This document shows, one piece after another, positions 1 to 10,100 of a stretch of 64,000 nucleotides of DNA (position 1 is its first letter; each line of letters begins with the position of its first letter). Position numbers and translations under genes: made by a program. Source of the DNA: Mycoplasmataceae bacterium (GTDB taxonomy: Bacteria > Bacillota_I > Bacilli_A > Mycoplasmatales > Mycoplasmoidaceae); contig JAISSF010000003.1 in assembly GCA_031273215.1 (NCBI GenBank), forward strand, positions 1 through 64,000, read 5' to 3'. Under the pieces are notes generated by a model, which was not told where the DNA came from, searched no databases, and was given only the letters and a program-made list of their open reading frames with translations.

Positions 1-14
1 GTTATGTATCCTTT

Positions 15-146
15 CATATAACTCAACTATATTTTCTAAATTATGTATATATAACAAGTTATATATACATTAAAAAATATTTTGATGAAAATAGCACCTT
101 TTTTTGCAACATTGCTTTAGAACAACCTTAACTATAATATAATTGT
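15..146 (+). promoter_or_regulatory. Shared surface-gene upstream module (copy 1)
   Basis: The region upstream of the GTG-started lipoprotein holds three elements in order. These are a box CATATAACTCAACTATATTT (from 15), a near-perfect dyad at 43-70 (arms ATGTATATATAAC / GTTATATATACAT) and the box TTTGCAACATTGCTT (103-117). A TATAAT follows at about 135-140. The stretch 38-117 is almost identical to 4857-4936, upstream of the next lipoprotein. The first box recurs upstream of the acidic-protein gene at 63963-63983, on the other strand. The repetition shows a conserved regulatory module; its regulator is not known. Confidence 0.6.
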
Positions 147-149
147 ATT

Positions 150-3100
150 GTGAGAAAAAGTAAAGTTATTAAATTATTAACAGGGACAGGCGCTATTGTA
201 GCAGCTAGTGGACTAGTTGCTGAATCCGCTCTTATTACTAGTTGTAGTGGGGGGGGGAATACTAACGCTGGTGAACAAGCTTTAGTATTAAGTTTACCTA
301 CAGGATCACAATTATACATGGACGCATCTGGTGCTCCTATTAACTTTGAAGTACAAAGTATTAATGGTGCATCTTTAGCGGGATTAAGTGGTGTTGTTAA
401 AGATGTTGCTGGATCTCCTAATAATAGTTTCCAGATTTCATTTACTAGTACTCCAGAAAACAATAAAATTACTGGCACAGTAAGTATTAAAGAAAACGAA
501 GTTGTTGCTCCTGGAGAATATACAATTTCTGTAAGCAATGGTGGTATAGTTACTGCAACTCAATCATTAACAGTTTCATCAACTCCTAACTCTTCAATTA
601 GTTTAACTGATCACCAATATACACTGGAAGAAGTTGAACAGACATTCACATTATCTGCTATTGTTGGCTCATGAACAGGAAGTACTACTGCGCCTATTAG
701 TTGAGACATAACTACTAATTCCTATGTAACTTTAAATCCATCTGATGATACTAGCAGAGCCACAATAGTGGTAAATACTCTTCCTTCTGAAGCGGATGTT
801 ACCATCACTGTTACCGCTACAGTTGCTGAAGGAATATATGATACATGTGTAGTAATAGTAAAAGTTCCGGCAATTCCACAAGTAAACACTGGAATGACGA
901 TTAGTGGAGGTTTAAGCCAATTAACTACAGTTGGACAAAAATTAATACTTACTGTAAATGTTGAAAATTGAAATGGTTCTACAATAAAGCTTTTCATTCC
1001 TGACGCTGAACGAAATTATTTATCTTGAGAACACGATCAAGAAAATGATAAACGTTTTATTGTTACTTATGGTAATAATGTTGGTGCTGGTGCAACTTTA
1101 TTCACGCAAATTGTTGCATTTATTGGTGAAGGAGACGAACCGGCTGATGGAGATTTAACGGACAAATATGATATTAGTTTATCGAATAACCCCGTTGCGA
1201 GTGCTATCAGTGCTCAAGTACAAAACAATAATGTAAATGAAGACGCTACTTACTCATTCTTAAATGTTGGTGAAACTAAGATACTTCGTGCTGAAATTGT
1301 AGGTATTACAGCGGGTGATAATCTGCAATGATCAATTGTAGATGGGTCAAATTATATTAATTATGTTGTAGATTCTAACGATAGAACGGTTTGTACTATA
1401 TCATATATAACTGCAGTTCAAAATACTGCAACTGTTTCTATTCGAGTTTCAGATACTATTTCTGGCAAATTCTATATTGTTAATATAACACTTTACCCAG
1501 AAACAGAACAAGTTCTTACTTTAACTGCTACTTCTCCAGTTTTGAATAGTTCCGATACTCTTAGTGGCGGTACTACCTCTACAACTATTTCCCAATCTTT
1601 CTCTAAATATACAGAAACATTAAATGCAGAAAGTACTACTTGATCTATACTAGAAGAAGGTGCAAACAATGTCGTTACATTATCAACTATTCAAGCATCT
1701 ACAGTTGTAGTTTCCCTAGACCAAACTACTTATGCCCAACTCTCATCAAATTCATATGTCAAAATTAAAGCAGAAAATAATTATAACGGTGATATAGTGA
1801 CTAGCATAATCATGATTACGATTCTTCAATCTACAGCTTCTCCTGCTGATGTAGCAGCATCTGGACACATTGAAAGTGATAGTGGTAATATATTATCTGA
1901 AACAGGCAAACAGATTAATTTGGAATTAATCACAAATTTACAAGATATTTATACTATTTATTGACACCTTACTAATGGTTCTTCTGTTAGTGATGAATTT
2001 ATTTCTATTGAACAAAGTGAGACAGATGAGAAAAAGGTTGCATTTAAATATAACGCTAGTGTTGTCGATTTAACTTCTTATTTAGTTGTTGCAGAATGTA
2101 AAAATAGTGTTTCATCTACTATTGGTTATTTCACATTTGAAATTCAAGTTTATCCTATTAATACAATTGCAAGATTTATGCAATTAACTACTGGCCATGT
2201 CACCGCTGAACCTGATCTAGATAATTCACGTCCATTTCTTGCTGAACCGATTTCAAGTGTTACTACGCCTGGTGTATCATTTGATGTTAGAGCACAATTA
2301 AATATTGATGCCACTGCTGATAATGCAGTATTTTGAGCGTTAGAGTGAACTGGTAATGTTATTCCTGATGAGAATGTGTATGATTACTTTGATATTTCTC
2401 CATCAGGTGTTGGGCAAAGATGATATTCTACTATTTTATATAAAAAACGTACCACTGTTCCATTATCCGTTAACATTGTTGCTACATTAGGCGGAATAGA
2501 CGGTTCTGAAAATGTTCTTTTACGAAGTACATACATGTTTAATTTAATTCCTCCTACTGGAGAATCTAAATTATTAGTGACTGGTTTAACAACTAGAAAT
2601 ACATTAAGTATTAAAGAAGGCAAAACAGAAGCAACATTGAAATTAGAAGTTGGTGGAGAAGTACTTGAAGCTGATGTTAGTTGAACATGTTCTACAACTG
2701 CTACGCCCGTTTCAGCTACAAACATTACAAGCAATGCATACAAATTGTCTATTGATTCGAGTGTGAGCTCATTTGGTGGTGGTATTTATGTAATAACTGC
2801 TACTTTTGGTTCTATAAAAGTTTCTACAACAATTATGATTGAAGCATATGAACTCATGTTTACAGGAGCACAAACTAAAAAATTAAATAATTCACTTCAA
2901 GATACAAACCTTATTTATAATGAAATTCCAGATCTTTCAAATAAAATTTTTTACACAGGAATTATAGATGTATCTATGTCTTACAATTCTTGGTCTATTG
3001 GTACTTCATCTTTTTGAGTTGGGAGAATTTATTTATATAGATCTGAATCTTCAGTCGTAAACAAATTTAATACATCCATTGAAACAATAAGTGGGTCTTA

Positions 3101-3224
3101 TCCTAATAGTTTAGAAATGCCTACATTTACTTATCCTGGAATGGTGCTTACTTTGTTGACAAAAGGCGCTGGTAGTAGATATGCGGGATACGTAACTTTA
3201 TCTTGAAATTTTCCACGTTTATAA
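150..3224 (+). CDS. Phase-variable surface lipoprotein with Ig-like repeats (ON)
   Basis: This is a 1024-aa secreted lipoprotein that starts at GTG and reads UGA as Trp many times. The N-terminus is a lipoprotein signal (MRKSKVIKLL..., hydrophobic core, lipobox near SALITSC with Cys about 32). The lipid-anchored Cys is followed directly by Ser and a run of nine G bases (249-257) encoding Gly-Gly-Gly. The rest is low-complexity, Ser/Thr-rich, beta-rich sequence in units of about 90 residues, resembling bacterial Ig-like (Big) domains. A nine-base tract keeps the frame open, so this copy is ON; a change of one base would end translation early. I infer a cell-surface antigen and see no enzymatic motif. 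The gene ends before a weak hairpin and a convergent tRNA-Phe. Confidence 0.8.
249..257 (+). repeat. Poly-G tract (G9), phase-variation site, ON
   Basis: Nine consecutive G bases lie just after the lipobox Cys codon of the lipoprotein gene. In a genome this AT-rich such a run is not expected by chance, and similar runs recur at the same place in other surface genes. At nine bases the downstream frame is in register. Confidence 0.75.
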
Positions 3225-3281
3225 AGTTGATAACAATACAATCTGCATTTAATATTTTATTAATTCCCATCTAAATAAAAA

Positions 3282-3308
3282 AACAACCTACCGAGATTTA
3301 GTTGTTTA
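3282..3308. terminator. Possible bidirectional terminator hairpin
   Basis: Inverted repeat AAACAAC (3282-3288) / GTTGTTT (3302-3308) lies between the lipoprotein stop and the convergent tRNA-Phe, with A/T-rich flanks on both sides. The stem is short and AU-rich, so this is tentative. Confidence 0.35.
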
Positions 3309-3324
3309 TAAATTTATTTAATAG

Positions 3325-3400
3325 TGGTGGCTCCACGTGGATTTGCACCACGCACACACAGATTTTCAATCTGTTGCTCTACTACCTGAGCTATGGAGCC
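3325..3400 (-). tRNA. tRNA-Phe (GAA)
   Basis: The minus strand folds as a tRNA. The acceptor GGCTCCA pairs with TGGAGCC, the D arm is GCTCAGGTAGTAGAGC, and the anticodon arm ACAGA-TTGAAAA-TCTGT carries anticodon GAA. The T arm contains GTGCAAATC, and the 3' CCA is encoded. Confidence 0.95.
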
Positions 3401-3457
3401 ATATTTATATTATAAATATAATTAGTACTTTAATATATATTATGGTAAATAGTAATA

Positions 3458-3530
3458 TAGCGAGTTTTGCTTTTGTGGAAGCAAAACACTAGAAAAATAG
3501 CAAGTTTTGCTTTTGTTGAAGCAAAATATA
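3458..3530 (+). repeat. Tandem palindromic repeat upstream of ATPase A
   Basis: Two copies about 40 bp apart (starting 3458 and 3498) each contain the inverted repeat GTTTTGCTT-N6-AAGCAAAAC. They end directly before the TATAAT (3532-3537) of the ATPase gene at 3544. Placement and symmetry suggest an operator for a dimeric regulator, possibly autoregulatory. Confidence 0.6.
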
Positions 3531-3543
3531 CTATAATATTATT

Positions 3544-4779
3544 ATGGAAATAATAAGAGATAAATATATTAAAAAGATATGTATTTATAAAGATACTGAT
3601 TTTATTAAAATCATCACTGGTATTAGACGTTGTGGTAAAACAACTATTATGAAGCAATACATAAATAGTTTAGATATAGATAAACAATATATTCTTTATA
3701 TTGATATGGAAAAAGAAATAAACTCTCAATATAGAGATGTAAATAAACTACAGACATATATTGACTCTTATTTTAAAAGCAAAAAAAATAATAAGTTTTA
3801 TCTTTTTATAGATGAAGTACAAGAAATAGTAGATTTTGAAAAATATATTCTTTCACTATACAATTCTAAAAAGTTTGATATTTATATCACTGGTAGTAAT
3901 TCACACTTAATCTCTTCTCAATTAGCTACTCGCTTTACCGGTCGAGAAGCTCAAATAAATATCTTTCCTTTCTCATACCAAGAATTTATAGAAAGTATAG
4001 GGCAAGAAAATAATAGTGAATCTTTATCTGAATATCTAAATGTTGGTGGAATGCCTGCTCTATTGAACTTCAGAGAACACGAAGTGGAGTTCAACGATCT
4101 TTCTTTAGCAATAGTAAATAATGTTATTAATAAAGATTTAATCCCTTTCTTTAATATTAAAAACCCGACTATTTTTAAAGACTTGCTTAAATATTGCTTT
4201 AGCATTGTAGGAAATATAACTAGTTCTTCTAGTATTTCTAATTTTCTACTATCTCAAAAAATAACAGAATTAAATAATCATACAACTATTGATAACTACA
4301 TTAAAAGCATGTGCGATGGTTATTTACTATACAAATGTGAAAGATTCAATATAAACGGTAAAAGTGTTTTAAAATCAAAATACAAACTATATGCGGTCGA
4401 TTTAGGTCTTGCTAATACCTATGCTAATTTAAAATCAAATATTAATATCGGTCGCAAATTAGAAAACATTGTGTTTTTTGAACTAAAAAGACGTGGATAC
4501 ATAGTATACATAGGTAATATTATCCACAAAGATTCAAAAGAGAAAACAACTAAAACACTAGAAATAGACTTTGTAGCTATTAGAAATAAAAAGGTAATCT
4601 ACATACAAGTATGTGATGATTTAACCAACCAAACTACAATTGATAGAGAGGTATATCCATTAAACCTGGTCCATGATGGTTTAAGGATAATCATCAATAA
4701 TAGTAATATTAATAAGTTTGACAGTGGTATAGAATACATTGATATTAAAAAATGGATAAATAAAGAAGAAAGCCTATAA
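3544..4779 (+). CDS. AAA+ ATPase, DUF4143 family (copy A)
   Basis: A complete 411-aa protein of the AAA_14/DUF4143 family. Walker A is GIRRCGKTT (about 26-34), Walker B is LFIDEVQE (about 87-94) and a sensor-like ITGSNSHL lies near 115. A winged-helix-like middle follows, then a C-terminal DUF4143 region with the nuclease-like signature EIDFVAIRNKKVIYIQV. Where paralogues here have E-x-K (EIK, EVK), this copy has Q-V, so a PD-(D/E)xK-like site would be incomplete. TATAAT ends 6 nt before ATG. The role of the family is poorly known. Context (private palindromic repeats, many paralogues, one IS relic nearby) suggests a selfish, toxin-like or defence gene rather than housekeeping. Confidence 0.85.
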   Translation: MEIIRDKYIKKICIYKDTDFIKIITGIRRCGKTTIMKQYINSLDIDKQYILYIDMEKEINSQYRDVNKLQTYIDSYFKSKKNNKFYLFIDEVQEIVDFEKYILSLYNSKKFDIYITGSNSHLISSQLATRFTGREAQINIFPFSYQEFIESIGQENNSESLSEYLNVGGMPALLNFREHEVEFNDLSLAIVNNVINKDLIPFFNIKNPTIFKDLLKYCFSIVGNITSSSSISNFLLSQKITELNNHTTIDNYIKSMCDGYLLYKCERFNINGKSVLKSKYKLYAVDLGLANTYANLKSNINIGRKLENIVFFELKRRGYIVYIGNIIHKDSKEKTTKTLEIDFVAIRNKKVIYIQVCDDLTNQTTIDREVYPLNLVHDGLRIIINNSNINKFDSGIEYIDIKKWINKEESL

Positions 4780-4856
4780 AAACATCCCATATCTAATGTG
4801 AAGAATATAATAATTGTTTTAGAAAAAGCATAATTCTTAGAAAAACTATATTTCCT

Positions 4857-4961
4857 AAATTATGTATATATAACTTGTTATATATACATTAAAAAATATT
4901 TTGATGAAAATAGCACCTTTTTTTGCGACATTGCTTTACATTTTATTATTTGCTTATAATT
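4857..4961 (+). promoter_or_regulatory. Shared surface-gene upstream module (copy 2)
   Basis: Nearly the same sequence as the upstream module at 38-117. It has a dyad at 4862-4889 with the same 13-base arms around TT, an A/T linker, and the box TTTGCGACATTGCTT (4922-4936). TATAAT follows at about 4956-4961, just before the lipoprotein ATG at 4968. Confidence 0.6.
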
Positions 4962-4967
4962 AAAGTT

Positions 4968-5744
4968 ATGAATAAGAATTTATTAAAATCATTATCACCA
5001 ATCTCTGCTGTTACTCTTATTGTGGGGGGGGGGATTGCCTCTACTCTCATTTTATCTAGTTGTGTTTCTCGAACTACTCCAACTCTAAGTATTTCAACTG
5101 ACACGAAAAGTGCTAATGCGTTTGAGCAAGTTAATATTATTGGTTCATTTGAGTTTCATAAATTCTCTACCAATAGTTTAGTATTATGAGGTGCTGATGC
5201 ACAATATTTTAAAGATTTCACTCCTGACTATGAAACTAAAACTTTTACAGTTAATTTACCTAATGATGTCGCTGGAAATAGAGATTATATTTTACAGTTA
5301 GAAGATACTAATACTGAGATTGTTTCTAATCCTGTATCTATTACAATTAATCCAATTGCTTTATCTGATGTGGGTGTGGGTTGCAACTTAAAAAATAGGA
5401 CAATTGAATTCAATACTTCTCTCACTCCGCAATATATAAAAGAAAATATATTTGTTGAGTCAGGTTGATCATTTGTATTATTGGTTGATACTTCTTCACG
5501 ATATATTTGCATAGCAAACTATAATCCAAACACGTCATATTATGGATATATAGATGTGCATCATTCTGGTCCTTTTTTAGCTTTGAATGGATATCAATGA
5601 AAAACATCATGAGACGACTCTCCTTATTACCAATTTGACAATAGTGATTATGCTGTTGCTCAGATAACAAACGTTAGCAACTTAGGAACTTTCCCTTCTG
5701 TTGCACAACGTAATCTTTTAAAACAATTAGCAATAATTTATTAG
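4968..5744 (+). CDS. Phase-variable surface lipoprotein (ON)
   Basis: A 258-aa lipoprotein under code 4. The signal peptide is MNKNLLKSLSPISAVTLIVG followed by GGIASTLILSSC, with the lipobox Cys at about 32. A run of ten G bases (5024-5033) lies inside the hydrophobic core and codes Val-Gly-Gly-Gly in frame, so the gene is ON. The mature part is rich in Ser, Thr, Asn and Tyr, with no recognised domain. The start is the ATG 6 nt after TATAAT. It probably encodes a surface antigen of the same regulated group as the lipoprotein at 150. Confidence 0.75.
5024..5033 (+). repeat. Poly-G tract (G10), phase-variation site, ON
   Basis: Ten G bases within the signal-peptide hydrophobic core; ten keeps the frame open. 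The position matches G tracts in the other surface genes of this window. Confidence 0.75.
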
Positions 5745-5788
5745 AGTATAATACTATAATAATTTAACACTAATTGGAAAAACTTGTA

Positions 5789-6155
5789 ATGCAACTAAAA
5801 AATACATGAAACTTAATGCCAACAATAAATTCAGATTACGGAAAACCACACGTTTTTAATACGACGCAAGAATGAGCAAAAAAATAATAATGTGCTATTA
5901 TCTGCTGGAAAAGTTGGACAAAGTTCCTATAATCAGCCAATTGAATCATTTTGATGCATTTTAAAAATTGAATGGTTGAATAAAATATCATTTGCGGAGC
6001 GTACTATGAAAAACGTGATATTAGAACTTGAAAAATTTTATGATTATTATGTGTTTAAAAGACCACAAACTAAACTTAATTGAATGATTCCGGCAGATTT
6101 TTTATCTTTAGATGACTATAATATCAGTAAGAACACTCCAATTTTAATGGCCTAG
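5789..6155 (+). pseudogene. IS3-like transposase remnant
   Basis: Code-4 translation gives the C-terminal part of an IS3-family OrfB (rve/DDE) transposase in two frames. The first reads TINSDYGKPHVFNTTQEWAKK. After a shift near an A-rich run at about 5878-5890 it reads NQPIESFWCILKIEWLNK (containing the catalytic-Glu region) and YDYYVFKRPQTKLNWMIPADFL, the usual C-terminal motif. The N-terminus and the first catalytic Asp region are missing, and I found no flanking inverted repeats. It is therefore a decayed fragment. It fills most of the gap between the lipoprotein and tRNA-Cys. Confidence 0.65.
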
Positions 6156-6229
6156 TCTCCTTTAATACGAACCATAATTTTCAATACTTTATATAAATAT
6201 AAACATATAAGATAATATAATTTAAATAA

Positions 6230-6304
6230 GGTGACGTAGCCAAGTGGTAAGGTCCGAAGCTGCAACCTTCGTATGCGCTGGTTCAAATCCTGCCGTCACC
6301 TCCA
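6230..6304 (+). tRNA. tRNA-Cys (GCA)
   Basis: The acceptor GGTGACG pairs with CGTCACC. The anticodon arm CGAAG-CTGCAAC-CTTCG gives GCA. The T loop is GGTTCAAATCC and the 3' end TCCA has CCA encoded. Confidence 0.95.
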
Positions 6305-6309
6305 TTATT

Positions 6310-6386
6310 GCGCTAGTAGCTCAACTGGATAGAGTACTTGGCTACGAACCAAGAGGTTATGGGTTCGACTCCTGTCTAGCGCGCCA
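6310..6386 (+). tRNA. tRNA-Arg (ACG)
   Basis: The acceptor GCGCTAG pairs with CTAGCGC. The anticodon arm CTTGG-CTACGAA-CCAAG gives ACG, the T loop is GGTTCGACTCC, and CCA is encoded. It lies 5 nt after tRNA-Cys, so the two are probably co-transcribed. Its last base touches the stop codon of the convergent rsmA. Confidence 0.95.
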
Positions 6387-7181
6387 TTATTGTTTAACAA
6401 CTAACTGTTTATACATTTCTAAGAATGTTTTGTAGTCTAACTCTTCAGCTCTAACTAATAGACTGATATGTTTTTTGTTTAGAAATTCTTCATAAGATTT
6501 CTTGTCTATAATATTTTTTATATTATTATTAAGTGTTCTACGTTTAGAACCGAAACATTGTTTAATAAATTTATCATATTGTGGATCGAATGTATTTTCA
6601 TTACGGTGAATTGCGATAAAGATTGAATCTACTTCTGGAGCGGGCATGAAGTTGTTTTTAGAGATGTTCATTGTTTTAGTGATGGTAGTATATGTGTTTA
6701 AAAGCACTGTAAAGCCGTTATACTCGTGAGTTTTAGGTACAGCAAGCATTCGTTCAACCATTTCTTTTTGAAGCATGCAGTACATGTGTTGTATGTTTGA
6801 TTTAATAAATTTAATTACTACTAATGAACTGATGGAATAAGGTAGGTTGGAAATAATAATTGGATTTTTATATTGATTAGTTAATTCGTTAAAGTCAACT
6901 TTAAGCACGTCTTCATTAATCAATTTAATTTGTGGATAAGTTTTAGAAATATATTCACTCAATCTTTTATCTATTTCGATAGCGATAACATTATTTGATT
7001 TTTGCACAATGTATTTAGTTATTGCACCTAACCCTGGTCCAATTTCAATCACACAATCTACATTAGTGAAATCAATACTATCTACGATATTTTTACAAAC
7101 TTCTTCATTAATCAAAAAGTTTTGTCCCATCTTTTTTGAAGGATTAAAATTATGTGATGTTAAAAATTCTTTAGTATCCAT
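6387..7181 (-). CDS. rsmA: 16S rRNA dimethyladenosine transferase RsmA (KsgA)
   Basis: The 264-aa protein has full family length. It dimethylates two adjacent adenosines in the 3' hairpin of 16S rRNA using S-adenosylmethionine. Visible motifs are GQNFLINEEVCKNIVD near the N-terminus, the SAM-binding EIGPGLGAIT (about 46-55) and the catalytic NLPYSIS (about 112-118). The C-terminal RNA-binding part ends in SLLVRAEELDYKTFLEMY. The ATG overlaps the stop of the upstream permease by one base (TAATG), so the two are translationally coupled. Loss of this enzyme causes kasugamycin resistance in other bacteria. Confidence 0.95.
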   Translation of the reverse strand: MDTKEFLTSHNFNPSKKMGQNFLINEEVCKNIVDSIDFTNVDCVIEIGPGLGAITKYIVQKSNNVIAIEIDKRLSEYISKTYPQIKLINEDVLKVDFNELTNQYKNPIIISNLPYSISSLVVIKFIKSNIQHMYCMLQKEMVERMLAVPKTHEYNGFTVLLNTYTTITKTMNISKNNFMPAPEVDSIFIAIHRNENTFDPQYDKFIKQCFGSKRRTLNNNIKNIIDKKSYEEFLNKKHISLLVRAEELDYKTFLEMYKQLVVKQ

Positions 7182-10100
7182 TAGTTTGCTTTAATTAATT
7201 CATTAATCTTGTCTTTCTTTAATCCTAAATATCCTAGGAATCCACAAATTAAGAATAAACCAAATGTAGCTCCTAGTGAAGCAACGAATGGAGTAGCATG
7301 TAAAGAAACTACAGCCAAGATTCCCATACCGTTAAAGATAATTGTTGTAAACAATGCGTTCATCATTATTGATAATGGTAATGAAATTAAAGCACCTAAA
7401 ATAATTGTAGGAGCATAGATTGATAAGAATGAAACAATATTTACGTGATCTCTATATCCTAACGCTTTTAGAATTCCACCAAGACGTTTAGAATCACTAA
7501 CAATTAATGATGTTAATAACATAATGATCATTACGAACATGATTGCAATTGTAGAAATAATAATTACTTCAATTTTAGTAATTGTAGCAGCAACGTTATT
7601 AAATACGATTTGTGTTGAAGTTTTATCTAATACATTTTGTACTAATGATACAACAGCATTACCACCAAATGTATCTGTTAATAATTGAATGAATGTATCT
7701 ACATTACTTGCGTATGTTGTATAAGTGGCATCATCATATGTAAAGTTTGTAGATAGTGTACCAGTCGGATACATTCATGCTCTTCAATCTGTATATATCT
7801 TGTTTCCTAATTCTGTATTATTAGGATTATCCACTCCATTTCATAATCCCATAATTTGACTAGCAATTTGTAAGTTAGCACCATATCTTAATAATCCTTC
7901 TAATGTATCTTTATTCATTCTATCATTACCTGGATATAAACCTGATGGACTATATAAACTAACTCCGTTACTTAATAATTGACTGCCATTACTATTCTTA
8001 GTAAATACACCGTTAAATCCGTATGGAGTAATATTGGTACCCACTGATTGTACTTGTGCATTATTTAAATCGTATAAGTCTGTTGTATCATATGTAACTC
8101 CTGGACTCTTAGATGTTTTTAAACCATCAGTTGGGTCGGGGAAAGCTGATAAGTCGTTATTCTTTGCGCTATCAGCTGCTAAAGCAGTTTTATCTTGAGT
8201 TGCTGTTTGTAGTGCTTTATCCATATCTGGGTAGTATTCGTGAGGAGTAACACTCGGTTCAGTAGCAATAGGACCTAAGTTATTTTTTAAGTCTAATACA
8301 TAGTTAGCAACATCTTGGCTAGTATAGTATTCTTCTCCAATGTATGTATCACATACTCCAACTACTTTGAAGTTAGCTGTTAATGGATCTAATCCTCTAA
8401 TTTCTCTATCAAATCTTTGAGAGTTATTAGCTAAATTAACTGTGAATGTACTACCAACACTTAATCCGTATTTCTTTTGAGCATAAGCATTAATAATTAC
8501 TGGGAATTGTGTTTGTTCATTAATATGTTCAGGTAATTTGAATAATAAATTATTAATATTGTTTTTATTATGCATTAAATCAACATAATCACTATTTTGT
8601 TTAATACCCATAATCTTTGCTCCGTCACCTGTTTTAATACCTTTAATTTTACTACCATTAATATCAATGTATGTATATGTTTCTTCTTTATCACTTAAAG
8701 GTACAGTGTTATATCTAATTAAATAATCATGTTCCATCGCTAAATCATTGCTATCACTAATATGTCCATTTTCATCCGGTCATAATAATTGCGAATAAAC
8801 TACATTGATAAACTTAATAAAGTTAGCACTTACGTTACTTGTACCAACATTACCAATAACTGATACAATATTATCTTGACACGCAGAAGATACAATCGAG
8901 TAGTTACCATTATCATCTCTAGCAAACATTGGTGATAAATCTAATCCGGGTGGTAAATCAAATGGAGTTGTGTATGGGTTTTCATACACTTGAGATGTTG
9001 TTCCATTACTAGTAATGTATCCAGGTAAGTTGATGCTTGGTTTCTTAGCAGAAGTGTTGTAATCTAATGTCGGGTGATCTCCATCATTTACGAATGCTTT
9101 CATACCAGCTAATTGTACAATTTGAGCATACACATTATTACATTGAGTTAATTGGTTAGCTGGCATCAATGCTTGAGCAATGTTTCAAGGATTTGTTATC
9201 TTACCCATAGTTGATGAACCAATACTAAAGTCCATTGTAGATTTAGTTACTGTTCTATTTTTTAAATATTGTAAATCGTATTTCTGTCCAACAGCATCAG
9301 CAGCAGTTGGATAAACTGTGTTTGAACCAATTACTTTGCCATCATTTAAAGTAGCACCTAAGTATTGTAATGGGTTATGGTCTTGTTGTGCTAATCACAA
9401 AAAAGCATATTGGTTAGCAGCTGGCATATCATAATATGTTTTGGCTAATTTAGGAGCAGGATTGATACCAGAAAAGATATCAGCATAAGCAGGATCTGTT
9501 AAAGTTAAAGCACCATCGTTTTTATATCCACTAACTCCAACAGTTTCATCTTGGAAATAAGTATTAGGAATAAAGTTAATTCCTTCACTAGTTGTTGTAG
9601 TTCAACCAGATTCACCAAATTTAGTATTATCAGCAGGAATATATTGTCCACTTTGTGTAGTTGGTGAATATAAATCAATTGCATAATTGAAGTTCTTTGA
9701 GTGGTATGTTTCATTCATAGAATTTCCAATCTTACCATTAATTGATCAAGAGAATACGATTGTAGTAATTGCCATACCAGTTAACATGCTCATAACAATT
9801 AATTTTCAAATTGAGTTGAATGCTAACGATACTCTGAACTTAGTAATAATATTGGCTTTAGCAAATGGTTTCTTAGCATATTTATTAACCATGTTAACTC
9901 TATACTCACTACCAGATTTCATTAAGTATGTTGTCTTGATTCTTAATTCCGTGTAAGTTACACCAATTGAAATAGCTACGAAAATAACAAATGGAATTGT
10001 AAACAATAATAATAGAGATACTCAACTAAATCCTAATGTAGCTGTAGGAATAGTTCAATATGCACCTAATAATCCTAAGGTTGGTGTTTGCAAGAACAAT

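Noticed and set aside
128-538. Long open frames opposite the lipoprotein and FtsX genes (for example 128-538 and 2384-2743, minus)
   Set aside because: They are antisense shadows of repetitive coding sequence, without promoters or recognisable products.
9505-9714. Separate small gene within the FtsX-like permease
   Set aside because: It is in a different frame from the continuous 1656-codon permease frame and is low-complexity.
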